DNA from: Hymenobacter aerilatus
GTDB taxonomy: Bacteria; Bacteroidota; Bacteroidia; Cytophagales; Hymenobacteraceae
DNA length: 64,000 bases
Reading direction: 5' to 3'
Assembly (NCBI RefSeq): GCF_022921095.1
Contig: NZ_CP095053.1
Location: forward strand, 2,150,501-2,214,500
In this document: piece by piece, positions 51,657 through 60,432 of the stretch
Numbering within the stretch: the first letter of the stretch is position 1
Layout: every line of letters starts with the position of its first letter
Notes under the pieces: model-generated
The model's input: the letters and a program-made list of their open reading frames with translations, nothing else
The model's database searches: none
Told to the model about the DNA's origin: nothing
Made by a program: the position numbers and the translations under genes

Positions 51657-53354
51657 ATGAGTGCAGATATCTTATTTACGGGAGGCGGAGAGATGGGAGA
51701 GCGAATCAGAACGCTGGACTGGTCCCGGACAAAACTGGGCCCCGTAGCCGACTGGCCGCAGAGCCTAATTACGGCCGTGCAAATTATGCTCGGCTCGCGC
51801 TTTCCGATGATGGTGCACTGGGGACCGGAGCTGGTTCATTTCTATAATGATGGCTACGCTGCCATTCTACAAACCAAACACCCCGGTGCGCTGGGCCAGC
51901 CGGCCCAGCCCTGGTGGGACGAGATGTGGCCTTTTCTAACGCCCATTTTCGAGCAGGTATGGGCTGGCCATACCACTCACTTCGAAAATCAACTGGTGCT
52001 CCCCAACCGTCGGGGCTTCGTGGAGGAAACGTATTTCACTTTCAGCCACAGCCCCATTCGGAATGAAAGCGGGCAGGTAGCTGGCGTCTTTGTAACGGCC
52101 ATGGAAACCACCACAACGGTTTTGAACCAGCGGCGGCTGGCCATGTTCAGCTCCCTGATGGCGCATGCGGCCCTTGCTTCCCGGCCTGTAGAAGCGGCTC
52201 AGCACCTGGTAGCCTCCCTAGCCACCGACTCCGATGATATCCCGTTTGCGCTGCTCTATAGCATCGATCAGCCGGCCCAAATGGCCCACCTCACGGGCTG
52301 GTTTGGGCTGCCTGCCGGCGAGCCGACGGCCCCCAGCACCTTATCACTGAACACCAGCCGGTACTGGCCGATGGCCGAGACGCTGTCTGCCCGTCAGCCG
52401 GTATTAGTGGATGACCTGCCCACCCGCTTTGGCAGCTGGCCGGAAGGCAATTGGTCTGTGATACCTACGCAGGCCCTGCTGCTCCCCCTTCGCCTGCACG
52501 AAAACGACACCGCGGCCGATAAGGTGCTGATTGTAGGCCTGAGCCCCCGCCGCCCGCTGGATGCCGACTACTACGCCTTTTTCTCGCTGGTAGCCGACTA
52601 CGCTGGGCGGGCCCTAAACCATGCCGCGGCCACCTACGAGGCCTACCGTCTCAACCAGGCTTTGCAGGAGGCCAATAGCTCGCTGGACACCTTTGTGCAC
52701 ATTGCAGCCCACGATCTGAAAGGGCCGACCAATAACTTAGAGAGCTTGATTGAGGTGTATCGCGAGGAGCCCGCCGGCGCAGCGCAGGAGCACGTTATGA
52801 CGCTGCTGACCAAGGAAGTACACCGGCTGACGAGTACCGTGGCGGGTCTATTGGATATCCTGCGGAGCCAGCACACAGCAGCACCGCCCGCCGAGAGAGT
52901 GGAGCTGCAAACCGTATTTAGCCGTGTGTATGCTGACCTGATGGGGTACATGCAGGCGCAGGAGGGAATGATTACGGCTGATTTCAGCCGGGCCCCGGTG
53001 GTGGTATGCCCCCCTGCCTACCTCGAAAGCATCCTGAAAAACCTACTGCACAACGCCCTCAAGTACCGCGCCCCCGACCGGCCGCCCGTGGTGCACGTAA
53101 GCACCCGCAGCCGCGACAACAACGTGGTGCTGAGTATTGTTGACAACGGCATCGGCATTGATTTGCAGCGGGACCGGGACCGGCTGTTCAGCCCGTTCAC
53201 CCGCCTCACGGCCGAGGGTGAGGGCGCTGGCCTGGGCCTCTATATGGTTCGCTCCCTGGTGCAGCAGCAAGGCGGCGCCCTCGATGCCAGCAGCTCCCCC
53301 GGCGTGGGCACTACCTTCACCATCGTGCTACCCGCCACTGGCCCCGAGAAGTAG
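51657..53354 (+). CDS. Soluble PAS/GAF histidine kinase
   Basis: This 565-residue protein has no transmembrane segment. It has an N-terminal PAS-like domain (about 15-150, with WGPELVHFYNDGYAAIL), a GAF-like domain (about 160-320), the phospho-acceptor His352 in IAAHDLKGPTNN, and an ATPase domain (NLLHNALKYRA, GEGAGLGLYMVRSL). The sensed signal is probably a cytosolic ligand or redox cofactor. There is no receiver gene next door. It stands alone, convergent with the PUL end. Confidence 0.9.
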   Translation: MSADILFTGGGEMGERIRTLDWSRTKLGPVADWPQSLITAVQIMLGSRFPMMVHWGPELVHFYNDGYAAILQTKHPGALGQPAQPWWDEMWPFLTPIFEQVWAGHTTHFENQLVLPNRRGFVEETYFTFSHSPIRNESGQVAGVFVTAMETTTTVLNQRRLAMFSSLMAHAALASRPVEAAQHLVASLATDSDDIPFALLYSIDQPAQMAHLTGWFGLPAGEPTAPSTLSLNTSRYWPMAETLSARQPVLVDDLPTRFGSWPEGNWSVIPTQALLLPLRLHENDTAADKVLIVGLSPRRPLDADYYAFFSLVADYAGRALNHAAATYEAYRLNQALQEANSSLDTFVHIAAHDLKGPTNNLESLIEVYREEPAGAAQEHVMTLLTKEVHRLTSTVAGLLDILRSQHTAAPPAERVELQTVFSRVYADLMGYMQAQEGMITADFSRAPVVVCPPAYLESILKNLLHNALKYRAPDRPPVVHVSTRSRDNNVVLSIVDNGIGIDLQRDRDRLFSPFTRLTAEGEGAGLGLYMVRSLVQQQGGALDASSSPGVGTTFTIVLPATGPEK

Positions 53355-53371
53355 GCCCTCTGAAAAACCAG

Positions 53372-53559
53372 AAACACCAAGCGCGCGAAAAGCAATTTTC
53401 GCGCGCTTGGTGTTTGGGCTGCTGGGGGAGAGACACAGACCAGCTTGTGTCTCTCCCCCAGCAGCCCAAACACCAAGCGCGCGAAAAGCAATTTTCGCGC
53501 GCTTGGTGTTTGGGCTGCTGGGGGAGAGACACAGACCAGCTTGTGTCTCTCCCCCAGCA
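53372..53559. repeat. Two-copy 96-bp tandem repeat built of nested palindromes
   Basis: Two copies (53372-53467 and 53468-53559) each hold palindrome P1 (AAACACCAAGCGCGCGAAAA, 4-nt loop, then its complement) and P2 (GGGCTGCTGGGGGAGAGACACA, 8-nt loop, then its complement). The inner arms join, giving a palindrome with about 42-bp arms around 53446. It lies between convergent genes and is probably a strong bidirectional terminator or a mobile palindrome. The second copy lacks the final GCCC. Confidence 0.9.
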
Positions 53560-53574
53560 CACAGTACTAGACTC

Positions 53575-55899
53575 TTATTGCAGCTTGAAGCCAGCCATCT
53601 GCACGTCGCGGGAGTTGCCGCCTACCATCACCTGGAAGTCACCGGGCTCGGCCACGAAGTTCAGGTCGTTGTTGTAGAACTTCAGGTCGTCGGGCGAAAG
53701 ACGGAAGGTGAGGGTGCGGCTTTCACCCTTTTTCAGCATCACTTTCTGGAAGCCCTTCAGCTCTTTTACGGGGCGCGAGAGGCTGCCTACCATATCGCGG
53801 ATGTAGAGCTGGGCCACTTCCTCGCCGTCGTAGTTGCCAGTGTTGCGCACAGTCACTTTCACTTCCAGCGGCTGATTCTGGCCCAGCGTGGTGGTGCTCA
53901 GCTCGGGCTTGCCGTACTCAAACTTGGTGTAGCTCAAGCCGAAACCGAAGGGATAGAGCGGCTCGTTCACCTCATCCAGGTAGCGCGACTTATACTTGTC
54001 CATCGGGTCGGTGCCGGCGTAGGGACGGCCAGTGCTCTTGTGGTTGTAGTACAGCGGAATCTGCCCCACGGAACGCGGAAAGGTCATCGTGAGTTTGCCC
54101 GATGGGTTGTAATTACCAAACAGCACATCGGCCATGGCGTTGCCAGCTTGGGTACCGCCAAACCACGTTTCCAGGATAGCCGAGGCGTTTTGATCTTCCC
54201 AGGTCAGCGTGAGCGGCCGGCCGTTCATGAGTACCAGCACCAGCGGCTTACCGGTGGCTTTCAGGGCCTTGAGTAAGGCGAGTTGCTGGCCGGGTAGGCC
54301 AATATCGGCGCGGCTGGCGGCTTCACCGGTCATGCCCTGGCTTTCGCCCACGGCGGCCACAATCACATCGGCCTGCTGGGCTACCTGCACGGCCTCCTTT
54401 ATCATTTCCTCAGAGGAGCGCTTGTCCAGCACCAATTCTCCTCCGTGGTGGTTGAGGCGGTCAAGCATCTGTTGGTCATCGGCAATGTTGGCGCCTTTGG
54501 CATACACGATTTTCACCGCGTTGCCGGCCACGTTCTTAATGCCCTGCTCCAGCGACACAGCCTGTTTCCAGTCGCCGGCGCCGCTCCAGTTGCCAATCAT
54601 GTCGCGCTGGCTCTGGGCCAGTGGGCCCACCAGTGCAATGGTGCCCGACTTCTTGAGGGGTAGGGTTTGGTTGTCGTTTTTCAGCAGCACCATGCTCTTG
54701 CGGGCAATGTCGCGGGCATCGGCAATGAACTCCTTGTTCATAATCACCTTCTTGGCCCGCTTCTCCGACACGCCGTGGTAGGGGTCTTTGAACAGGCCGA
54801 GGCGGTACTTGCCTTCCAGCACGCGGCGGCACGCCAGGTCAATATCGGCCTGCTTCACGAGGCCGTTTTTCAGGTCTTCGCCCAAGTGCTTCAGGAACAG
54901 CTCCCCTACCATGTCCATATCGGCACCAGCTTTCAACGATAGCGCGGCTACTTCTTTCTCGTCGCCCATGCCGTGCGCAATCAGCTCGTTGATGGCTGTG
55001 TAGTCGGTGGCCACGAAGCCCTTGAAGCCCCATTTCTCGCGCAGCAGGTCCGTCAGCAGCCAGCGGTTGGCAGTGGCTGGCACTCCGTTCACGTCGTTGA
55101 ACGACGACATTACGGACCCTACCCCGGCATCGACGGCAGCTTTGTAGGGCGGCAGGTACTCATTGTACATGCGCACCTTGCTCATGTCGGTGGTGTTGTA
55201 GTCGCGGCCGGCTTCGGAGGCGCCATAGAGGGCAAAGTGCTTTAGGCAGGCCATCACGGCATTTTCCTTGGTCAGGTCGGTTCCCTGATAGCCGCGCACC
55301 ATGGCTTCAGCCATGCGCGAACCGAGGTAGGCGTCTTCACCAGCGCCCTCGGCCACGCGGCCCCAGCGCGGGTCGCGGGCAATGTCGACCATGGGCGAGT
55401 ACACCCAATGTAGGCCATCGGCTGAGGCTTCTTCGGCGGCAATGCGGGCGCTACGCTCTACGGCCGTAAGGTCCCAGCTGGCAGCCAGCCCCAGCGGAAT
55501 GGGGAAAATGGTGCGGTGGCCATGAATGACATCGTAGCCAAAAATCAGGGGAATTTTCAGGCGGGTTTGCTTCAAGGCCAGCTCTTGGAGCTTGCGGGCG
55601 GCAATGGGCGTGTAGGTGTTGAACACACCGCCGACGTTGCCTTTCGAGATGTTCTCGTTCACATTTTGGCTCACTACCGGCCCCGTCACGTCAAACCCTA
55701 CCGATACTAGATTCAGCTGACCAATTTTCTCTTCCAGCGTCATTTTCTGCATCAGGTTGTCGATGAAGGCCTTCATCTTGGGGTCGTCCTGCATGACTTT
55801 GGGGGTAGGCGCTGGTGGTTGCTGCTGGGCATGTAGCGGCGCCGTCGTGAAGGTGAGGCCCAGCGTGAGCAGCAGGGCAGCGCGGGAAAGTTTATTCAT
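53575..55899 (-). CDS. bglX: Beta-glucosidase, GH3 (BglX-like)
   Basis: This 774-residue secreted enzyme has a signal peptide (TTAPLHAQ), two catalytic GH3 domains and a C-terminal fibronectin-III-like domain (PLEVKVTVRNTGNYDGEEVAQLYI). It matches BglX closely: KHFALYGASEAGRDYNTTDMS, and the nucleophile Asp299 in GFVATDY. It hydrolyses beta-linked gluco-oligosaccharides from the non-reducing end. It is the last gene of the PUL and would finish the oligosaccharides made by the GH144-like enzyme. Confidence 0.95.
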   Translation of the reverse strand: MNKLSRAALLLTLGLTFTTAPLHAQQQPPAPTPKVMQDDPKMKAFIDNLMQKMTLEEKIGQLNLVSVGFDVTGPVVSQNVNENISKGNVGGVFNTYTPIAARKLQELALKQTRLKIPLIFGYDVIHGHRTIFPIPLGLAASWDLTAVERSARIAAEEASADGLHWVYSPMVDIARDPRWGRVAEGAGEDAYLGSRMAEAMVRGYQGTDLTKENAVMACLKHFALYGASEAGRDYNTTDMSKVRMYNEYLPPYKAAVDAGVGSVMSSFNDVNGVPATANRWLLTDLLREKWGFKGFVATDYTAINELIAHGMGDEKEVAALSLKAGADMDMVGELFLKHLGEDLKNGLVKQADIDLACRRVLEGKYRLGLFKDPYHGVSEKRAKKVIMNKEFIADARDIARKSMVLLKNDNQTLPLKKSGTIALVGPLAQSQRDMIGNWSGAGDWKQAVSLEQGIKNVAGNAVKIVYAKGANIADDQQMLDRLNHHGGELVLDKRSSEEMIKEAVQVAQQADVIVAAVGESQGMTGEAASRADIGLPGQQLALLKALKATGKPLVLVLMNGRPLTLTWEDQNASAILETWFGGTQAGNAMADVLFGNYNPSGKLTMTFPRSVGQIPLYYNHKSTGRPYAGTDPMDKYKSRYLDEVNEPLYPFGFGLSYTKFEYGKPELSTTTLGQNQPLEVKVTVRNTGNYDGEEVAQLYIRDMVGSLSRPVKELKGFQKVMLKKGESRTLTFRLSPDDLKFYNNDLNFVAEPGDFQVMVGGNSRDVQMAGFKLQ

Positions 55900-55954
55900 G
55901 GGTGTACTATGTGGGAAATTTGAGTGTTTTTGATTTGATGAGTAGAGCTAAGAC

Positions 55955-56115
55955 CAGAACCTAGTTCCTCTCAGCTAAGGAAGAATTAAGGGTGGTTGAA
56001 TACCGTTGCACGACGTAAATAGTCTTGAAAATGAAAAGACTAGTTTTTAGCTTCGTTCTGATGGAGGCCAACCACCCCTAACCCCTCCTTAGCTAAGGAG
56101 GGGAGCTAGTTCTAG
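55955..56115. repeat. Family B repeat with one decayed arm
   Basis: The right arm 56067-56115 holds CCCCTCCTTAGCTAAGGAGGGG. The left arm 55955-56000 keeps AACCTAGTTC and CAGCTAAGG but has lost the G-runs. The shared interior words CTAGTTTTT and CGTTCTG tie it to 43787-43982. It lies between the GH3 and GH43 genes. Confidence 0.75.
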
Positions 56116-56123
56116 CCTCGTCC

Positions 56124-57893
56124 TCACTTCGCCTCCACTACTTGTGTGCGAGGGCCTACGCCGGCTTCGTTCACGGGTTCGATGGTGAAGTAGTAGGGCT
56201 TTTGGTTGTCCATGCCTTTAAAGTAGTAGTCGTTTTGGCCGTGCACCATGATGCTGTTGTAAAGCTTGCCGGGCTCGGTGCCGAAGAAGATGTTGTAGGC
56301 GTAAGCGTTGTCGACGGGGCGCCACTTCAGCCAGGCGCTGCGCTTGTCTTTCTCAGTGCGTAGCACCACGAAATCCTGCACCGCGGCGGGTTTGGGCACG
56401 TTGGCCGTACCGAACACGCGCAGACCACTGAGGGCAAACTTACCGGTGGGCATGTGCACGTTTTCGAGCTTGAGGTAGCGGGCCTGTATGGGCTGCGCGA
56501 GCTGGAGGTAGTCGTGCGGCACGTCGGTTTGATTTTTACTCTTATCAACCAGCAGCTTCCACTTTTTGCCGTTTTCAGAATACCAGAGCTTGTACTGATG
56601 GTAGGTATTGGTCTGCTTGCCCAGAAACTCGGCGTCCTGATCGGCGTAGTTGAGCTGCACGGCCCGCACGGTGCTTACCTGGCCCAGGTCGGTCTGGAAC
56701 CACTCGCCTTTGTTGGCGGTGGCGGCGCTCCAGTAGGTGCGGATGCTCTCGTCGACGGCCAGGTTGGGGGCGTAGTTGCCGAGGGTGCTGCTGGCCTGCA
56801 CGGGCTTGTTGTAATTGAGCAGCATCCAGCCCGTGAAGCGGCTTTGTAAGTGGTCGGCAGTGCCGGTGGGTAGGTAGTGTGGGTAGTCGCCGAAGGTGGT
56901 ATTGCTATACAGCACGCCGTCCTTATCGAAGCCGGCGGGCCACAGCCCCAGCCGCCGCTCGAAGTTATTTTTCACCGAAATGACCATGGTAGACACGTGC
57001 CACCAGTTGCCGTATTTGTCCTGAAACGTATTGCCGTGCCCCGCCCCGCGCGCAAAGCCACCCGGCTTGTAGGCAAACGGGTCTGACTGCGGCCGGAAAG
57101 GCCCGAGCGGCTTGTCGCTCACTTGCACGCCATCGGCGTAACCGCTGAATTCGGTGCCGGGCGCGCCGTATTGGAGGTAGTATTTGCTGTTGTGCTTGAT
57201 CATCGAGGCCCCTTCCATGAAGGGGTCCAGGAAGGTATTGTCGAGGTACTCGCCGAAGCGCTGCCAGCCAAACCGTTTGTCGTTCAGACCAAACATTTCC
57301 TGCCGCTCGCCAATGGGCTGAAAAGTTTTGCGGCTGATTTGCTGACCGTAGAGCGGGTACAGGTTCGAGCTACCCCAATATAGATAGAGCTTGCCGTCGG
57401 TATCCAGAAACAAATCGGGGTCCCAGGCCACTACCGGAAACGGGTCCACAGCTTCCTTCCAAGTGTCGTGCTTGGGGTCGGTGCTCATCCAAAGCTGAAA
57501 ATTCTTCTGGGCGGCCGAGCCCAGCACCAGCAGGGTGTCGCCTACCACCGCCACCGCCGGGGCGCACAGGTCATCGTACACCGTGTGGTAAGGCTTCAGA
57601 AACGAGCGTTTCACGAAGGTCCAGTGGTAGAGGTCGGGGCTGTGCCAGTACCCCCACTGGTTGGTACTGAACAGGTAGTAGTCGCCCTTGTAGAGCGTGA
57701 TGACTGGGTCGGCGGTGGCGCGATGCCGGCCGCTGGTCGCAAAGTTCGGAATTGGCGTGTAGCCGTAGTCCAGGTTGAGCGGGTTGCAATAGGTAGCGGT
57801 CGGGCCGGTGGGCTGGGCCGCAGTGGGTAGGGCCATTAGTCCGGCAGCCAGCAGCAGGCCCCACAGGCAGAAAGTGCGCGTAGATGTCCTCAT
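56124..57893 (-). CDS. GH43-type glycosidase with discoidin and fibronectin-III domains
   Basis: This 589-residue secreted protein has a signal peptide (LLLAAGLMALPTAAQ), a five-bladed GH43-like propeller with the conserved Asp segments (RATADPVITLYKGDYYLF; AWDPDLFLDTDGKLYLYWGS), a discoidin-like domain (about 360-490, TLGNYAPNLAVDESIRTYWSA) and a C-terminal FN3 domain. GH43 enzymes cleave arabinosides, xylosides or related beta-linked sugars. It lies 12 bp downstream of the esterase gene in the PUL operon. Exact specificity cannot be read. Confidence 0.88.
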   Translation of the reverse strand: MRTSTRTFCLWGLLLAAGLMALPTAAQPTGPTATYCNPLNLDYGYTPIPNFATSGRHRATADPVITLYKGDYYLFSTNQWGYWHSPDLYHWTFVKRSFLKPYHTVYDDLCAPAVAVVGDTLLVLGSAAQKNFQLWMSTDPKHDTWKEAVDPFPVVAWDPDLFLDTDGKLYLYWGSSNLYPLYGQQISRKTFQPIGERQEMFGLNDKRFGWQRFGEYLDNTFLDPFMEGASMIKHNSKYYLQYGAPGTEFSGYADGVQVSDKPLGPFRPQSDPFAYKPGGFARGAGHGNTFQDKYGNWWHVSTMVISVKNNFERRLGLWPAGFDKDGVLYSNTTFGDYPHYLPTGTADHLQSRFTGWMLLNYNKPVQASSTLGNYAPNLAVDESIRTYWSAATANKGEWFQTDLGQVSTVRAVQLNYADQDAEFLGKQTNTYHQYKLWYSENGKKWKLLVDKSKNQTDVPHDYLQLAQPIQARYLKLENVHMPTGKFALSGLRVFGTANVPKPAAVQDFVVLRTEKDKRSAWLKWRPVDNAYAYNIFFGTEPGKLYNSIMVHGQNDYYFKGMDNQKPYYFTIEPVNEAGVGPRTQVVEAK

Positions 57894-57905
57894 TGTTTCT
57901 ACCCT

Positions 57906-58703
57906 TTATTTGTGCTGACTGAACAGCCACGACAGCAGCTCCGGTTCGGCAAAGGCGCTGTCCCAGCTGTTGTGGTTCACGCCAGGATACTCGGTGTATT
58001 TCACTTGGGCACCGGCCTGTTTCAGGGCCGCTACCATTTCGCGGGAGTGCTCGGGCGCCACCACATCGTCGGCGCTGCCATGAAATACCCATAGGGGTAG
58101 GCGTTTAGCGTAGCGTTTCACCGAAGCTGGCTCGCCGCCGCCGCAGATGGGCGTGGCCGCCGCAAACAGCTTTGGCTCGCGGTACAAGGCCTCAAACGTA
58201 CCCATCCCTCCCATCGACAAACCCATGATATACACCCGCTTTTTATCGACATGGTCTTGCCGGCGCAACTGCTGCACTAGGTCGAGGGCGGCACGCAAAG
58301 GCCAGTTGGGGCCATCGGCGTAGCGGAACTGGATATCGAGTGGGTGCTTGGTGCGGTCAATTTTCGTGGCCGCCCAGTAGCTATCTTCGGGGCACTGCGG
58401 AAACACCACAATGGCTGGGAATTGCTGCCGGTTCTGCGGATCCAGAAACAGCTTACTACCGTGCGTCAGCTGCTTTTCGTTGTCAGCACCCCGCTCCCCG
58501 GCCCCGTGCAGCACCAGTATCAGCGGGTACTTTTTGGCGGGGTCGTAGTTCTCAGGGTACAAGATGCGGTAGGGCAACGTGTGACCACCTTTAGCAGCGT
58601 ACGTCCGAGACTGAAAGCCTACACCTTGCTGGGCGTGGGCTAGGGTCACGCAGGCACATGTCAGCAGGGTAGCCAGTAAGTAGCGAAAAAGTGAATTTTG
58701 CAT
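57906..58703 (-). CDS. Secreted alpha/beta-hydrolase esterase
   Basis: This 265-residue protein has a signal peptide (LLTCACVTLAHAQ). The alpha/beta-hydrolase core has oxyanion motif HGAGERG (66-72), nucleophile Ser163 in GLSMGGMG, and a likely His in YPGVNHNSWDSAF. It resembles the phospholipase/carboxylesterase and PHB-depolymerase-like group found in PULs. It probably removes acyl groups from the polysaccharide or its fragments. The stop lies 12 bp before the GH43 start. Confidence 0.88.
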   Translation of the reverse strand: MQNSLFRYLLATLLTCACVTLAHAQQGVGFQSRTYAAKGGHTLPYRILYPENYDPAKKYPLILVLHGAGERGADNEKQLTHGSKLFLDPQNRQQFPAIVVFPQCPEDSYWAATKIDRTKHPLDIQFRYADGPNWPLRAALDLVQQLRRQDHVDKKRVYIMGLSMGGMGTFEALYREPKLFAAATPICGGGEPASVKRYAKRLPLWVFHGSADDVVAPEHSREMVAALKQAGAQVKYTEYPGVNHNSWDSAFAEPELLSWLFSQHK

Positions 58704-58732
58704 AGCATTGTGGTTTTGCGCGGACGGAGGCG

Positions 58733-58892
58733 CCTCGCCCCCGGCCCCTTCTCCTCTGGGAGAGGGGGAGTATTTGCCGGAGCTATTAGCTGTTAACTTT
58801 TCATTGACGGGGGCTAGCAGCCATCAGCTAGTAGCTAACAGCCCAATCGTCAGTCTCTCCCTCTCCCGGAGGAGAGGGGGCCGGGGGTGAGG
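58733..58892. repeat. Inverted repeat with GC-rich arms
   Basis: Left arm CCTCGCCCCCGGCCCCTTCTCC... (58733-58770) pairs with right arm at 58857-58892 with a few mismatches. The 86-bp interior contains TAGCT-type words. It lies between esterase and GH144-like genes. It differs from families A and B, so I count it as a separate family. Confidence 0.8.
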
Positions 58893-58897
58893 TCCAC

Positions 58898-60271
58898 CTA
58901 TTTCTTCAACTGTGGGCTTTCGATGCCCAGCTTCTTCAAGCCTTTCTGCACGTCGGGGCTGCTCATGAAAAGTTTCCACAGCAGGCCTGTGCGGTGGTTT
59001 TCAATCATGCCTACAATAGGACCTTGGTCGATGGCGAGGTAGGACTTAGCGTACCAGTTGTGCTCGGGGCTGAACGCATCCACGAAGCCGTACTCGCCCC
59101 AGATTTTGTCGCCCAGGTCGTTGTAGTAGTGCCTCAGCGCCGCCATTGATTCCTTGGGCGCGTAGGGCATGGCCGATAGCGCGGCGGTAGGTGAAATCAC
59201 GCCCAGGTCTTCGGTGGGCGAATGCGCGGCGTAGCCCTTGTAGCTATCCGAGGCGGTGAGGCCCCAGGTGTCTTTCCCGTAACCCTTGTACTTCTTCGGG
59301 TTCTGCACGCAGTAGTCGTAGTTGATGCGCGTGTGAGCCTGGTTCTGCTGCCAGTAATCAGCGTACTGGTCCTTGAGGCCGCGTGGGTCAATGCCCAAAA
59401 ACGAGTAGTGCGAGAAAAATAAGGGTCCGCCGTAGTCGAAGCCCAGCGGCAGGGTAGTGCCCAGGTATTTCTTCCCGTTTTTGAAGGCGTTGCCGGTGGC
59501 CCAGCCTTCGTCGTACACTTTCTTATCGATGCTGTAGCGCGGCGAGGCGGCCGCCAGCACGTAAGTCACAAAGCACTCGTTCCAGCCATGAATCTGGTGG
59601 TTCATGCTCCAGTCGTTGTTGGGGCTCCAGTGCCAGTACAGCACGTTCTGTTTTTGGGTGTACCAATTCCACTCCACGCCTTCCCACATCCACAGAATCT
59701 TGTTGCGCAGGTTGCTTTCCGTGGGCGTGTCTTTGGTGAAATACTGACGGGCGCAAATCAGACCTTCAAATAGAAAGGAGGTTTCCACAAGGTCGCCGCC
59801 GTCGTCTTTGGGGCTGAAGCGGATAGTTTTGCCCGTCTCGCCGTTCAGCCAGTGCGGAAACGCGCCGTGAAACATGTCGGCCTTCCACAAGAAGTTGACA
59901 ATCTTCCCTACCCGCTCGGCAGCCTGCTCCCGCGTAATCCATTTGCGCTCGGCGGCCACAATGATGGCCATAATGCCGAAGCCCGTGCCGCCCGTTGTCA
60001 CTACCTCGTCGCCGTAGTCGAAGCTCACGTTGCTCCGTTCCCGCGCCATGCCCGATACCGGGTGCCCAAAGTCCCAGAAATACTTGAACGTCTGGCGCTG
60101 CACTTCATCCAGCAGCTGCTCGTCGGAGAGGTTTTTCTGGCGGGGGGCAGTGTAGGTGAGCTTGGCAGTGGCGGGAGCAGTTTGAGCCTGAGCACTGAGC
60201 GGCAGCAGACTGGCCGCGCCCAGGCAGGTAGCAAGCAGGCAGGCAAATGGATTCGGATTGTTCATAAACAA
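58898..60271 (-). CDS. GH144-like endo-beta-1,2-glucanase (glucoamylase-type domain)
   Basis: This 457-residue secreted protein has a signal peptide (LPLSAQAQ). The body is an (alpha/alpha)6 barrel of the glycoamylase-type family. It contains TFKYFWDFGHPVSGMARERSN, WLNGETG, GGDLVETSFLFEGL, HQIHGWNECFVTYVLA and GVISPTAALSAMPYAP. These are the words of the GH144 endo-beta-1,2-glucanases first described from Chitinophaga. Its role in the locus would be to cut beta-1,2-glucan before the GH3 step; assignment by motif recall, without database support. Confidence 0.8.
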   Translation of the reverse strand: MFMNNPNPFACLLATCLGAASLLPLSAQAQTAPATAKLTYTAPRQKNLSDEQLLDEVQRQTFKYFWDFGHPVSGMARERSNVSFDYGDEVVTTGGTGFGIMAIIVAAERKWITREQAAERVGKIVNFLWKADMFHGAFPHWLNGETGKTIRFSPKDDGGDLVETSFLFEGLICARQYFTKDTPTESNLRNKILWMWEGVEWNWYTQKQNVLYWHWSPNNDWSMNHQIHGWNECFVTYVLAAASPRYSIDKKVYDEGWATGNAFKNGKKYLGTTLPLGFDYGGPLFFSHYSFLGIDPRGLKDQYADYWQQNQAHTRINYDYCVQNPKKYKGYGKDTWGLTASDSYKGYAAHSPTEDLGVISPTAALSAMPYAPKESMAALRHYYNDLGDKIWGEYGFVDAFSPEHNWYAKSYLAIDQGPIVGMIENHRTGLLWKLFMSSPDVQKGLKKLGIESPQLKK

Positions 60272-60311
60272 AGGTGTAGTTTAGGAAAAGCGCGGGGTTG
60301 TGAAAAGGTCC

Positions 60312-60424
60312 TTAAAAAAGAACGTCATGCTGAGCTTGTCGAAACAGCTCGCTCACTTCGTCTGGCAGTCTGCAACGAAGCGGGCGAGATGCTTCGACAA
60401 GCTCAGCATGACGTTCTTTTTAAC
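60312..60424. repeat. Inverted repeat, family A, best-preserved copy
   Basis: Arms of about 48 bp (60312-60360 and 60376-60424) contain GAACGTCATGCTGAGCTTGTC in opposite orientations and differ at a few positions. It lies between SusD and GH144-like genes, where it may fine-tune expression. Confidence 0.9.
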
Positions 60425-60432
60425 CTAGCCGT

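Noticed and set aside
53372..53559. CRISPR-like repeat array
   Set aside because: Only two tandem copies with no unique spacers, each unit internally palindromic; no cas gene.
53137..54276. A 379-codon open frame on the plus strand over the kinase end, the palindromes and the GH3 end
   Set aside because: It shadows two real genes in other frames; its repeated peptide is only the translated 96-bp repeat.
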